DNA from: Oscillibacter sp.
GTDB taxonomy: Bacteria > Bacillota > Clostridia > Oscillospirales > Oscillospiraceae
NCBI GenBank assembly: GCA_022797935.1
Contig: JAAWLO010000011.1
Location: 1-42,794, forward strand
Reading direction: 5' to 3'
DNA length: 42,794 nt
Under the pieces are notes generated by a model. The model was not told the origin of the DNA. It saw only the letters and a list, made by a program, of their open reading frames with translations, and ran no database searches. Positions 25,648 to 33,767 of the stretch are shown piece after piece; position 1 is the first letter of the stretch, and the number at the start of each line of letters is the position of its first letter. A program made the position numbers and the translations under genes.

Positions 25648-26531
25648 AGCAGGCCCGCCTCCCTCATAGTCGCTTCCAAAACAGCCTGATGCTCTCCGCT
25701 CAGCTCACACAGCGGCAGGCGCAGGGGCCCGGCGTGCAGGCCCAGCAGATTCATGGCGGCCTTCACCGGAATGGGATTCACCTCTATAAAGAGGTCGTTC
25801 ATCAGCTTCAGGTACTTCAGATGATTCGCCAGGGCCTGGTCCTGCCGGCCTTCCGCGTAATCCCGCACAATCTGATGGCACATCTCCGGCATGACGTTGG
25901 CAAAGACGGAAATCACGCCGCTGCCGCCGATGCTCATCAGGGGCAGGGTAATGTCGTCGTTGCCGGAGTAGAGGGCGAAGTCCGGCCCTACGCAGTGGGC
26001 AATCTGCATGGCGTAGGACATGTCGCCGCTGGCCTCCTTGATGCCGCAGATCTGGGGGTGCTTCGCCAGACGCTCCACCACGGAGACGGGAATGGAACAG
26101 CCCGTGCGGCCCGGGACGTTATACAGCAGGCAGGGAATCTTCACCCGGTCCGCCGTCTCGGTGAAATGGCGGAGCATCCCCTCCGGATTGGCCTTGTTGT
26201 AGTAAGGGGCGATGAGCAGCAGGGCGTCCGCCCCCATGTCCTGATACTCGATGCTCTTTTCCACCTGCGTGGCGGTGCAGTTGGAGCCGCTGCCCACCAT
26301 GACGGGAACCCGTCCGTTCACCACCTTGATGGTGTGGGCTACCACAGAGGCGTCCTCCTCATGGCTCATGGTGGGGTATTCACCGGTGGTGCCCAGGGTC
26401 AGGATGCCGTCGGTTCCGGCGGCAATCTGCCGCTCCAGCAGGCTGGTCAGCGCGTCGAAATTCACGGAGCCGTCGGGATGGAAGGGGGTAATCATGGCCA
26501 CAATGGAGCCGGTGGGATTGTTGAACTTCAT
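25644..26531 (-). CDS. dapA: 4-hydroxy-tetrahydrodipicolinate synthase
   Basis: 295 aa, the normal length. It has the GTTGEYPTMSHEE loop (Thr pair, about residue 45), LYNVPGRTG (catalytic Tyr) and GIKEASGD with the Schiff-base Lys. DapA condenses pyruvate with aspartate semialdehyde. The frame runs far upstream through the riboswitch and element copy 3, but the ATG at 26531 follows CAGGAGGATACG. It is the first gene of the dap operon, preceded by a lysine riboswitch and an attenuator-type terminator, so it is expected to be off when lysine is plentiful. Confidence 0.97.
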   Translation of the reverse strand: MKFNNPTGSIVAMITPFHPDGSVNFDALTSLLERQIAAGTDGILTLGTTGEYPTMSHEEDASVVAHTIKVVNGRVPVMVGSGSNCTATQVEKSIEYQDMGADALLLIAPYYNKANPEGMLRHFTETADRVKIPCLLYNVPGRTGCSIPVSVVERLAKHPQICGIKEASGDMSYAMQIAHCVGPDFALYSGNDDITLPLMSIGGSGVISVFANVMPEMCHQIVRDYAEGRQDQALANHLKYLKLMNDLFIEVNPIPVKAAMNLLGLHAGPLRLPLCELSGEHQAVLEATMREAGLL

Positions 26532-26591
26532 TTGCGTATCCTCCTGGGTACATTCAAAATTGTAAATCCAGAGACAGAGCCCGAACCCTAC

Positions 26592-26624
26592 AAAAAAAGC
26601 CGGCAGAGACACGCTCCTGCCGAC
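26592..26624 (-). terminator. Riboswitch-controlled terminator before dapA
   Basis: Minus strand GTCGGCAG pairs with CTGCCGGC across GAGCGTGTCT, followed by seven T. It lies 40 nt after the lysine aptamer and before the dapA ribosome site, the layout of an OFF-type transcriptional riboswitch. Confidence 0.85.
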
Positions 26625-26664
26625 AGCTTCCACGCCGATGGTCCGGCATGGCGCTCTGTAAGCG

Positions 26665-26822
26665 GATAGCGCACCCGCGGCGCACCGCCGCGGACAGTCC
26701 CGGAGGTCTTCCCCCGCGGGCCCACCCGCCGCCCATGCCTGGACGGAAGGTTCGGCGGACTTGCCTCCGCCGCGTTCACAGCCTGCCGGCTCCCGCGACC
26801 TCTTCGCCTCCGCGCCTCTATC
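26665..26822 (-). promoter_or_regulatory. Lysine riboswitch (L box) controlling dapA-dapB-dapH
   Basis: The minus strand starts GATAGAGGCGCG and ends GTGCGCTATC, so the ends pair as P1 (GATAG/CTATC). In between are conserved lysine-aptamer pieces: AAGAGGT after the first helix, GCCGAAC, and GGGACTGTC before the last hairpin (CCGCGGC/GCCGCGG) that leads to GCGCTATC. Length is 158 nt. Its position before dapA and the terminator downstream fit lysine feedback. I considered a T-box first, but its UGGNACCGCG core is not present. Confidence 0.85.
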
Positions 26823-26835
26823 TCCTTTTTGGTTA

Positions 26836-27021
26836 CAGCCAGCGCAGTTGAAAAGAATCCAAGGGATTCTTTTCAACAAACCGCCGCTCAAGCGGCGGTT
26901 CGAGCCGCAAAGCGGCTGCCTGTGCATGACTTCATAGGAAACGCAACTGCGCTCCGCGCAGCGGCGGACCCCTGGTCCGCCGGTTGAAAAGGAGTGGGTA
27001 CTCCTTTTCAACTGTGTTGAT
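26836..27021. mobile_element. MITE-like element, copy 3 (186 bp)
   Basis: Same orientation as copies 1 and 2. It starts CAGCCAGCGCAGTTG (TAG changed to CAG), holds the GAATCC, CCGCCGCT, AGCCGC and GGCGGACC hairpins, and ends with the GTTGAAAAGGAGT/ACTCCTTTTCAAC stem. The flanks are GTTA and TCTA (NNTA). Its left end lies 13 bp from the 5' end of the lysine aptamer, so the dap promoter must overlap it or be very near it. Confidence 0.9.
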
Positions 27022-27186
27022 TCTATCATATCATCGCCGCCGTCCGGTTGCAAGGGGGGATTGCAAAAAAAGCGCCGCCTCTGCGGAATTTTCTCTTGTC
27101 GAAATCGCTGAAAAGGCCGCCGCCCCCTGTTGCGGGAGGGAGGATGATGGTATCATAAGGACACATCTGAAAAAAGAGGTGTTTTC

Positions 27187-28278
27187 ATGCTGCCTGTCAT
27201 TCAATACCGCCGCGCCCTTCACCAAATTCCGGAGCTGGACGACCAGCTGCCGGAGACCACGGCCTTCGTCCGCCGCCGGCTGGATGGCCTTGCGCCCTTC
27301 TCCCCCATCCCCGGAAGCGTCTGCGCCTTTCTGGACGCCGGAAAGCCAGAGACCGCCGCCTTTCGGGCGGACCTGGACGCCCTGCCGGTGACTGAGCGCA
27401 CCGGCCTGCCCTATGCCTCCCGCCACAGCGGCGTCATGCACGCCTGCGGCCACGATGGCCACACCGCCCTTCTCCTGGCCCTGGCGGACTTTGCCGCCGC
27501 CCATCGAACGGAGCTGCCCCGAAACGTCCTCTTCCTCTTCCAGCCCGCCGAGGAGACCACCGGCGGAGCGGAGCGCCTCTGTGCCTCCGGTCTTCTGGAA
27601 CAGTACCGGACGGCCCGCGTCTTCGGCCTTCACCTCTGGCCCGGCTTGGAGGCAGGCCGCATCTTCTCCCGTCCCGGTCCCCTGATGGCCCGGTCCAACG
27701 AGGTCACCGTCACCATCACGGGAAAAAGCGTCCATCTCAGCCGGGCCGCCGAGGGCCGGGACGCACTGGCCGCCGGGGCGGAGTATCTCCTTCGGGCCTA
27801 TGCCGCCCTGGAGGACTGCCTGCCCGCCGATGAACCCCGGGTTCTGCGGTTTGGCCGCATGGTCTCCGGCACGGTGCGCAACGCCGTCAGCGGCGAGACC
27901 TGTTTGGAAGGCAGCCTGCGGACCTACCGGGATGAAGTCCAGGCCCTGTGCCGCCGCCGGCTGGAGGAGGTTGGCCGGCAGCTGGCGGCAGAAACCGGCT
28001 GCACGGTGGATGTCCATCTCAGCACCGGCTATCCCGCCGTCTGGAACCACGAGGGCCTCTGGGAGACGGTGTCCCAGGCCCTGTCTCCCTGCCTGCTGGA
28101 AGCCCCGGCCCTGGCGGCAGAGGATTTCTCCTTCTACCAGCGGCAGGTACCGGGGCTCTTCTTCTTTTTAGGCGTTGGAAACACGCCGGAGCTTCACGCG
28201 CCGGACTTCTGTTTTGACGATGAGGCGGTCCTGCCCCAAGGTCTGGCGTTTCTGACCCAGCTGCTCCTGCTGCCCTAG
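27187..28278 (+). CDS. M20 family amidohydrolase, candidate N-acetyl-diaminopimelate deacetylase
   Basis: A 363-aa M20D-type metallopeptidase. Metal ligands are visible in HACGHDGHTALL (Cys, His), PAEETTGGAERL (Glu pair), FGLHLWP (His) and a late AEDFSFY. The family includes hippurate hydrolase, amino-acid amidohydrolases and the N-acetyl-LL-diaminopimelate deacetylase of Bacillus (YkuR). It is divergent from dapA-dapB-dapH and no other deacetylase is in the window, so the diaminopimelate role is attractive but inferred. AGAGGTG precedes the ATG. The stop is only 2 bp from the stop of convergent upp, with no terminator between them. Confidence 0.85.
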   Translation: MLPVIQYRRALHQIPELDDQLPETTAFVRRRLDGLAPFSPIPGSVCAFLDAGKPETAAFRADLDALPVTERTGLPYASRHSGVMHACGHDGHTALLLALADFAAAHRTELPRNVLFLFQPAEETTGGAERLCASGLLEQYRTARVFGLHLWPGLEAGRIFSRPGPLMARSNEVTVTITGKSVHLSRAAEGRDALAAGAEYLLRAYAALEDCLPADEPRVLRFGRMVSGTVRNAVSGETCLEGSLRTYRDEVQALCRRRLEEVGRQLAAETGCTVDVHLSTGYPAVWNHEGLWETVSQALSPCLLEAPALAAEDFSFYQRQVPGLFFFLGVGNTPELHAPDFCFDDEAVLPQGLAFLTQLLLLP

Positions 28279-28280
28279 AC

Positions 28281-28913
28281 TTACTTGGTGCCGAAAATCC
28301 GGTCTCCCGCGTCGCCAAGGCCGGGGACGATGTAGCCGTCCTCGTTTAACCGCTCATCCACTGCGCCGCAATAGATATCCACATCCGGATGATTCTTCTG
28401 AATGCGCGCCACACCCTCCGGCGCGGCCAGGAGGACCATCAGCTTGATGTTCTCACAGCCATACTCCTTCATGAAGCCAATGGCCGCGTCGGCACTGCCG
28501 CCGGTGGCCAGCATGGGGTCCACAATCAGCACATCCCGCTCCGCAATGTCCTTGGGCATCTTGCAGAAGTATTTCACGGGCTCCAGTGTCTCCTCGTCCC
28601 GATACAGGCCAATGTGGCCAACCCGGGCCCCGGGGACCATCCGCAGCACGCCGTCCACCAGACCCAGACCCGCCCGGAGGATGGGCACCACGGCGAATTT
28701 TTTGCCCTTGAGCGTGGGTGCGGTGGTGGTGCAGATGGGGGTCTCCACCTCCCGGGTGGTAAGAGCCAGGTCCCGGGTGGCCTCATAGGTAATCAGCATC
28801 CCGATTTCCGATACCAGCTCCCGGAAATCCTTGACGCTGGTGTTCTTGTCCCGGAGAATGGTCAGCTTGTGGGCTACCAGAGGGTGATCCATGACGTGTA
28901 CTTTGTCGCTCAT
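28281..28913 (-). CDS. upp: Uracil phosphoribosyltransferase
   Basis: 210 aa, the usual length. The PRPP-binding motif is [18 protein letters not shown] (about residues 126-143), with [10 protein letters not shown] for pyrophosphate contact and [17 protein letters not shown] at the C-terminus. It converts uracil and PRPP to UMP in pyrimidine salvage. It lies 37 bp after tsaB and probably ends the tsaE-tsaB-upp operon. Confidence 0.97.
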   Translation of the reverse strand: MSDKVHVMDHPLVAHKLTILRDKNTSVKDFRELVSEIGMLITYEATRDLALTTREVETPICTTTAPTLKGKKFAVVPILRAGLGLVDGVLRMVPGARVGHIGLYRDEETLEPVKYFCKMPKDIAERDVLIVDPMLATGGSADAAIGFMKEYGCENIKLMVLLAAPEGVARIQKNHPDVDIYCGAVDERLNEDGYIVPGLGDAGDRIFGTK

Positions 28914-28950
28914 ACGTGTACTCCTTTTTCTAAAATAGCGTTCCGAATCT

Positions 28951-29661
28951 CTACGTGCCGGATTCCGCCAGCTTCTCCCGCCGCAGGCGCTCCGCCTGGG
29001 GAGGCCGGAGGTAGACTGGGGCCAGCGCCTGGGCGGTGACCAGCTTTCCCGCCTGGGCCAGGTCCTCTGCCTCCAGGGCCACCGACATGGCGTTCTGCAT
29101 CAGCAAATGGGGCGGGGCCAGGCGGCAGGAGACGCCCGCCTCTGTCAGGAAGCCGAAGCACATCCGTCCCCCATCTCCCAGGACCGTTTTGGGCCGTGTA
29201 TCGCTCCGCAGCTCCTCCGCCAATTCCGCCAGGGCAATGGCCCGGTCAGGGGTAAGGCGGGTGAGGCGGCCCTCCCTGGCTTCGAAGAGCGCATTATAGA
29301 CCTGCTGCCGCCGGGCGTCCATGGCGCAGATAATCAAACCATCCTGAAAAGCCAGATTGCGGGCCAGCGCCCCCAGGGTGGACACAGCGGCGCAGGGCTT
29401 TTCCGCGGCAAAGGCCAGACCCTTGGCGGCAGAAACGCCAATGCGTACGCCGGTAAAGGAGCCCGGCCCGGCTGAGACGGCAATCGCGTCCATCTCCGCC
29501 AGAGTCTGGTCCGTATTCCGCAGCAGCAGCTCCACCAGGGGCATGAGGGTCCGGCTATGGGTCAGACCCGTGTCCTGGTAGGCGGAGGCCAATACCTTCC
29601 CGTCCTCCGTGACGGCGGCAGAAACCGCTTTGGCGGCCGTTTCCAGAGCCAGAATTTTCAT
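28951..29661 (-). CDS. tsaB: tRNA N6-threonylcarbamoyladenosine biosynthesis protein TsaB
   Basis: 236 aa of the ASKHA fold: N-terminal [15 protein letters not shown], then [22 protein letters not shown] (about residues 62-83), the TsaB signature. It is the non-catalytic partner of TsaD in making t6A37 on ANN-decoding tRNAs. The frame is open upstream, but the ATG at 29661 overlaps the end of tsaE and starts MKILALET. TsaD and RimI, often next door, are absent here. Confidence 0.95.
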   Translation of the reverse strand: MKILALETAAKAVSAAVTEDGKVLASAYQDTGLTHSRTLMPLVELLLRNTDQTLAEMDAIAVSAGPGSFTGVRIGVSAAKGLAFAAEKPCAAVSTLGALARNLAFQDGLIICAMDARRQQVYNALFEAREGRLTRLTPDRAIALAELAEELRSDTRPKTVLGDGGRMCFGFLTEAGVSCRLAPPHLLMQNAMSVALEAEDLAQAGKLVTAQALAPVYLRPPQAERLRREKLAESGT

Positions 29662-30092
29662 AGGCTTTCGCCTCCTTCCCAGGTGATGACCCGCCAGTCC
29701 GGGCAGTCCGGATGACGGCGGATGGAGACGGACACAACCCCCTCCGGCAGAGCCTCCGCCGCCCGCTCGCTCCACTCCACGGCGCAGACGCCGCCCCGGT
29801 CCAGGTAGTCCTCCCAACCGATATCGAAGAGGTCTTCCGCCCCCTCCAGCCGGTAGAGATCAAAGTGGAACAGGGGGACGCCCCCTTCTCCCTCATATTC
29901 GTTGACTATGGTGAAGGTGGGACTGGTGACCCGGCCCTCGTAGCCCAGGCCTCTGGCCAGCCCCCGCGTAAAGGCGGTTTTTCCCATGCCCAGGCCTCCC
30001 TGGTAAGCCACCACCGCCCCCGGCGGCAGAACCGCGGCCAACCGGCGGCCCAGGGCCTCGGTCTCCGCCTCACTATGGGAGAGATATTCCAT
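29658..30092 (-). CDS. tsaE: tRNA threonylcarbamoyladenosine ATPase TsaE
   Basis: 144 aa. The P-loop reads GGLGMGKTAFTRGLARGLG (about 32-50), followed by VTSPTFTIVNEY and FHFDLYRL, all family signatures. TsaE hydrolyses ATP to reset the TsaB-TsaD complex. It is the first gene of the tsaE-tsaB-upp operon, with a strong promoter at 30121-30149. It overlaps tsaB by 4 bp. Confidence 0.96.
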   Translation of the reverse strand: MEYLSHSEAETEALGRRLAAVLPPGAVVAYQGGLGMGKTAFTRGLARGLGYEGRVTSPTFTIVNEYEGEGGVPLFHFDLYRLEGAEDLFDIGWEDYLDRGGVCAVEWSERAAEALPEGVVSVSIRRHPDCPDWRVITWEGGESL

Positions 30093-30120
30093 CTGCTCAC
30101 CCCTTTGCTGAAATCAATTC

Positions 30121-30149
30121 AGTATACCACAGTTTGAACAGTCTGTAAA
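30121..30149 (-). promoter_or_regulatory. Promoter of tsaE-tsaB-upp
   Basis: Minus strand TTTACA, 17-nt spacer, TATACT, about 28 nt upstream of the tsaE start. It lies back to back with the plus-strand promoter at 30165-30193. Confidence 0.85.
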
Positions 30150-30164
30150 AACAAATTTCCACCG

Positions 30165-30193
30165 TTTACAGGTTTTTTTATTTGTGGTATAGT
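30165..30193 (+). promoter_or_regulatory. Promoter of the SEDS (RodA/FtsW) gene
   Basis: TTTACA, 17-nt spacer, TATAGT, 58 nt before the ATG at 30252. Confidence 0.85.
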
Positions 30194-30251
30194 AAAAGAT
30201 ATTCCTCATCCGGCCCGCCTTTTTTCGGGCCCGTCTGTAACGGAGCGTATC

Positions 30252-31430
30252 ATGCTGAACCGACTGAAAGCAACCCTCATCGATTTTATCCAGCAGGCCG
30301 ACCTGGTGCTCTTGGGCCTTTGCTGCACGGCCACGCTTTACGGCATTGTCCTGGTCTTCAGCGCCACCCGGTATCTGGCGCCCGACGTGGGCATGAAGCG
30401 GATGATTACCCAGACCGCCGCCCTGGGCCTGGGTATCTGCGTTTATATTTTCTTCTCCATGCTGGACCTGGAAGCCATCACCCGAAAATGGAAATGGATC
30501 CTGGCGTTCAACGCGGGCTTCATCCTCCTGCTGCGAACCCCCTTCGGCGTCAGCGGCGACACCGGAAACCGGGCCTGGCTGAAATTTCCCGGCATCCCCT
30601 TCCAGATCGGTCCCGCCGAGGTGGTGAAAATTACCTTTGTTCTTCTGCTGGCCAAACAGCTGGAGTGGCTTTGGGAGGAAAAGCAGGACCTGAAATCCTT
30701 TCCCTCCGCCCTCTTCGTGGCGGGGCATACCCTGGGGCTCTGCGGGCTGTATTTCCTGATCTCCGGCGACATGGGCAACGCCCTGGTATTCGTGTTCATC
30801 TTCCTCTGCATGGCTTACGTGGCCGGCTTTGCCCTGCGGTGGTTTCTGCTGTTCTTTGCCGGAGGCGGTGCGGCGATCTCCCTGGCCTGGGTGATGGACT
30901 GGATTTATCCATACATGAAAAAACGCTTTATCGTTCTGTTCGACCACAGCTTTGAGCCCCTGGGCACAGGCTGGCAGCAAACCCGAAGCCTGCTGGCCCT
31001 CGGCTCCGGCGGCCTGTTCGGCCAGGGCTATCTCCAGGGCGTCCAGACCCAAAGCGGCAGCGACTCCCTGCCCGCCAAACAAACAGACTTGATCTTTGCC
31101 GTCACAGGAGAAGAGCTGGGCTTGATTGGCTGCACCCTCATCATGCTGCTGCTGATCGCCATCATTTTCCGCGTACTGCTGGTGGCGCGGCGGGCCAAAA
31201 CGCCTTTTTACCGCTATGTCTGCGTGGGGATGGCCTCCATTCTGATTTTCCAGACAGTCATCAACATCGGCATGTGCCTCTTTATCATGCCTACCATCGG
31301 CATCACCCTGCCCTTTTTCAGCTATGGCGGCTCCTCCATTGTCACCCTGTATATGTCCATGGGGGTGGTGTCCGGCATCAAAAAGCGTTCGCCAGAGATG
31401 CGCCGGGTGGCGCGGTCGCCTCTGCGCTGA
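30252..31430 (+). CDS. RodA/FtsW/SpoVE-family SEDS peptidoglycan polymerase
   Basis: A 392-aa polytopic membrane protein with about ten helices. SEDS signatures are VFSATRYLA early, AWLKFPGIPFQIGPAEVVKI mid-protein, GTGWQQTRSLLALGSGG in the large loop, and PFFSYGGSSIVTLYMSMGVV near the end. The family polymerises lipid II glycan strands with a class B PBP. RodA is favoured over FtsW by the GIPFQIGPAE loop, but the subtype is not certain from sequence alone. No PBP gene is next to it. It is a single-gene unit followed by a strong terminator. Confidence 0.9.
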   Translation: MLNRLKATLIDFIQQADLVLLGLCCTATLYGIVLVFSATRYLAPDVGMKRMITQTAALGLGICVYIFFSMLDLEAITRKWKWILAFNAGFILLLRTPFGVSGDTGNRAWLKFPGIPFQIGPAEVVKITFVLLLAKQLEWLWEEKQDLKSFPSALFVAGHTLGLCGLYFLISGDMGNALVFVFIFLCMAYVAGFALRWFLLFFAGGGAAISLAWVMDWIYPYMKKRFIVLFDHSFEPLGTGWQQTRSLLALGSGGLFGQGYLQGVQTQSGSDSLPAKQTDLIFAVTGEELGLIGCTLIMLLLIAIIFRVLLVARRAKTPFYRYVCVGMASILIFQTVINIGMCLFIMPTIGITLPFFSYGGSSIVTLYMSMGVVSGIKKRSPEMRRVARSPLR

Positions 31431-31520
31431 CAGCTGGGGATGGGGGCCCTCAGACTCTGCGGGAACGCCTCTCCGCCTTGGAAACATTCCGGTCTCTCCC
31501 TGGAAACCACGAAATCCAAC

Positions 31521-31552
31521 ACCGCCGTTCCGGCTCTGGGGCGGCGGTTTTT
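31521..31552 (+). terminator. Terminator after the SEDS gene
   Basis: ACCGCCG paired with CGGCGGT across TTCCGGCTCTGGGG, then TTTTTC. Confidence 0.85.
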
Positions 31553-31619
31553 CGCATAAATTTCCGGAATGGGAAAACACTACTCCTGTACCAATTCATA
31601 CAGGAGGATTTGATCGCAC

Positions 31620-32600
31620 ATGAAAAGCCATCTCATGAGAAGCGCCGCCGTCCTGACACTGGCGGCTCTGCTGCTGACCGGCAGCGCCTCGGCCCTCTTC
31701 GGCAAAAAGGCTGAGGAAACGCCTCCGGCCGGCGCGCCCCAGGTTCCGAATCTGGAGCTGCGCACCTATCGGGACATCCCCGGCCAGGGCCAGTTCCAGA
31801 CCACCGCTCTGGAGGGTGAAGAAGTGACCTTCACCCTGGCGGAGGAACCCCGGAAAGGCACCGTGGTGATTGAGGGCGACCGTTTCACCTACACGCCGGA
31901 CGAGGGCGTCACCGGCAGCGACCGCTTCCGCTACACCGCCACCGACGGCCAGGGCCGGGTCTCCCTGCCTGCCGAGGTCAGCGTGACCATTGACAAAACC
32001 CGTTCCGGCGTCACCTACGCCGACACCGCCGGCTCTCCCGCCGCCTGCGCCGCCCAGTACCTGGCGGAAAAAGGCGTCTTCACCGGAAGCCGCATTGGCG
32101 AACAGCACTACTTCCAGCCAGACCAGCCGGTGAGCCGGAGTGAATTCCTGGCTATGGCTCTGGAAACCGCCGGCCGGGACGTGACGGCAGTGACCCTGAC
32201 CGGCTTCTGTGACGATGGCAGCATCCCCACCTGGGCCAAGGCCTATGCCGCCGCCGGAGCGGCGGACGGCATTGTTCAGGGCAGCCGTACCGCAGAGGGC
32301 GTGGCCTTCCGGGGCAATGACGCCGTCACCTTCAACGAGGCCGCTTCCATTCTGGACCGGGTGCTGAACCTGGGCGACGTGGACCTGGACGTCTGGTACG
32401 CAGACCGCTCCGCCGCCCCCTCCTGGGCCGCTCAGGCTGTGGGGAACATGGAGGCCGTCAGCGTTCTCTCTGCCGGGAGCTTCGGCAGCCAGACCCTGGA
32501 GCAGGCCGTCACCCGGGCCGACGCGGCCCAGATGCTGGCCGCCGCCGGGGTGCTCCTGGAGGGCAATGAGCCCAAAGGCCTGCTGCGCTGGCTGGGCTGA
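31620..32600 (+). CDS. Secreted Ig-like / S-layer-homology (SLH) protein
   Basis: 326 aa. A signal peptide (about residues 1-26, ending near SASA) is followed by a short linker. Next comes a bacterial Ig-like domain (about 48-128, with GTVVIEGDRFTYTPDEGVTG and SDRFRYTATDGQG). SLH-type repeats follow in the C-terminal half: FQPDQPVSRSEFLAMAL (about 160), FRGNDAVTFNEAASILDRVL (about 235) and a last VTRADAAQMLAA. SLH domains bind secondary cell-wall polymers, so the protein is probably anchored to the wall. The Ig domain resembles cadherin/Ig_7 types; no enzyme domain is seen. AGGAGG lies 12 nt before the ATG. Confidence 0.85.
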   Translation: MKSHLMRSAAVLTLAALLLTGSASALFGKKAEETPPAGAPQVPNLELRTYRDIPGQGQFQTTALEGEEVTFTLAEEPRKGTVVIEGDRFTYTPDEGVTGSDRFRYTATDGQGRVSLPAEVSVTIDKTRSGVTYADTAGSPAACAAQYLAEKGVFTGSRIGEQHYFQPDQPVSRSEFLAMALETAGRDVTAVTLTGFCDDGSIPTWAKAYAAAGAADGIVQGSRTAEGVAFRGNDAVTFNEAASILDRVLNLGDVDLDVWYADRSAAPSWAAQAVGNMEAVSVLSAGSFGSQTLEQAVTRADAAQMLAAAGVLLEGNEPKGLLRWLG

Positions 32601-32609
32601 GAACCTTTT

Positions 32610-32650
32610 TCCGCGTCTCGCTGTTTTCCGGCGGGGCGCGGAGCTTTTTC
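32610..32650 (+). terminator. Terminator after the SLH gene
   Basis: A 12-bp stem TCCGCGTCTCGC / GCGGGGCGCGGA (two G:U pairs) and a TGTTTTCCG loop, followed by GCTTTTTC. Confidence 0.8.
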
Positions 32651-32803
32651 TGTTTCTTCGCAGGGGCACGCTGGGCGGACAGTTTCAGCGCCGCTTTCCG
32701 CCAACCGCAGACGTCCCAGGTTTTTCCGGCCTTTGCAGGAAATTCCGCCCAGCACTGAATCCATAGGCTTCCAATCACGTTACCTTTGTATACCACAGCA
32801 AAG

Positions 32804-32838
32804 TTGACAATCTTGTACGAATTTTGACAAAAACGTAC
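32804..32838 (+). promoter_or_regulatory. Tandem 15-bp direct repeats, candidate LytTR binding site
   Basis: TTGACAATCTTGTAC at 32804-32818 and TTGACAAAAACGTAC at 32824-32838 start exactly 20 bp apart, two helical turns. They share TTGACAA at the start and GTAC at the end. LytTR-domain regulators bind pairs of direct repeats spaced about two turns. The pair lies just upstream of the promoter of the LytTR gene, suggesting autoregulation. Confidence 0.6.
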
Positions 32839-32856
32839 TTTTTTTCTATTTTCTCC

Positions 32857-32885
32857 TTGCAGTTTTTTCTCCTACCTGTTATAGT
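32857..32885 (+). promoter_or_regulatory. Promoter of the SnoaL-LytTR / two-component operon
   Basis: TTGCAG, 17-nt spacer, TATAGT, 61 nt upstream of the TTG start at 32947 and 18 nt after the tandem repeats. The stretch 32651-32803 holds no gene I can support. Confidence 0.75.
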
Positions 32886-32946
32886 ATAAAAAGGATAAGG
32901 CGGCAGCGCCCGCCGCCCAGGAGACCGGAAAAGGAGGACCATTGCA

Positions 32947-33756
32947 TTGTCAAGGAAAAGCACATCTGAAGCGGATTTGATCCGCATGACCACCGAAGTG
33001 ATCCATAACTATCACAATCGCCATTTGGAAGCTACCATCGCCCCCATGGCCCAGGATTTTATCTGGATTGGTTCCAACGATTACCAGTGGTGCGAAAGTC
33101 TGGAGGAGTTCTGCCGCTTGACAAAAAATGTCTACGCAGAGCCTCCCATGCTTGTTTCTGACGAGGAATACCGCCTGCTCTTCCGAGACCGGAACACCTG
33201 GGGCGTCTATGGCCGTTTTACTGCCTCCGCCGTTCTGGAGGATGGCGGCGTACTACGGGCCCATGTGCGGGGAACCTACATCTGGCGGCGCATCGACGGG
33301 GAGATCAAGCTCTTCCATGTCCATGCCTCCAACGCCCAGGACATCCCCCTCAACCGCATTGCCTCCCCGGCCGACCCCCTGACGGAGAACTCCGGATTCT
33401 ACGACTACCTCAAGCGCATGGACGCCCTGCGGGCCGGCGCGGAAAAAATTACCTTCCACTGCCGGGAGGGAAAATACCTGTTCCTTTACCCGGACGAAAT
33501 CATCTTCCTGAAAGCCGCCGGTCACTGTACAATTCTCTATACCCGCTCCGAAACCTTCTCCGTCACCGGCCTCCTCTCCGCGCAGACGGCCCTGCTCCCC
33601 GCCCTCTTCCAGCGGATTCACAAGAGCTATATTGTCAACACCTGGTATATTGACAGCATCTGCCGCTACCGGGCGATTCTCAAAAACGGTCAGGAAATTC
33701 CCATCGGGAAGGACAGCTATATGGCCTTGAAGCAGTTCCTGCGGCAAAGTCTTTGA
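32947..33756 (+). CDS. SnoaL-like domain / LytTR DNA-binding regulator
   Basis: A 269-aa fusion. Residues about 8-135 look like a SnoaL/NTF2-type ligand pocket domain (ATIAPMAQDFIWIGSNDY, RGTYIWRRIDGEIKLFHVHAS). Residues about 160-268 form a LytTR DNA-binding domain: KYLFLYPDEIIFLKAAGHC, then FQRIHKSYIVNTWYID and IPIGKDSYMALKQFL. It lacks a receiver domain, so a small ligand rather than phosphorylation is the likely signal. The start is TTG with AAAAGGAGG upstream; the earlier TTG at 32943 is out of frame. It is co-transcribed with the response regulator and kinase genes, 11 bp apart, and has tandem repeats upstream of its own promoter. Confidence 0.8.
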   Translation: MSRKSTSEADLIRMTTEVIHNYHNRHLEATIAPMAQDFIWIGSNDYQWCESLEEFCRLTKNVYAEPPMLVSDEEYRLLFRDRNTWGVYGRFTASAVLEDGGVLRAHVRGTYIWRRIDGEIKLFHVHASNAQDIPLNRIASPADPLTENSGFYDYLKRMDALRAGAEKITFHCREGKYLFLYPDEIIFLKAAGHCTILYTRSETFSVTGLLSAQTALLPALFQRIHKSYIVNTWYIDSICRYRAILKNGQEIPIGKDSYMALKQFLRQSL

Positions 33757-33767
33757 GGAAGCCTTCT

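Noticed and set aside
26665-26822. T-box leader before dapA
   Set aside because: The conserved UGGNACCGCG core is absent, while P1 and internal motifs of a lysine aptamer are present.
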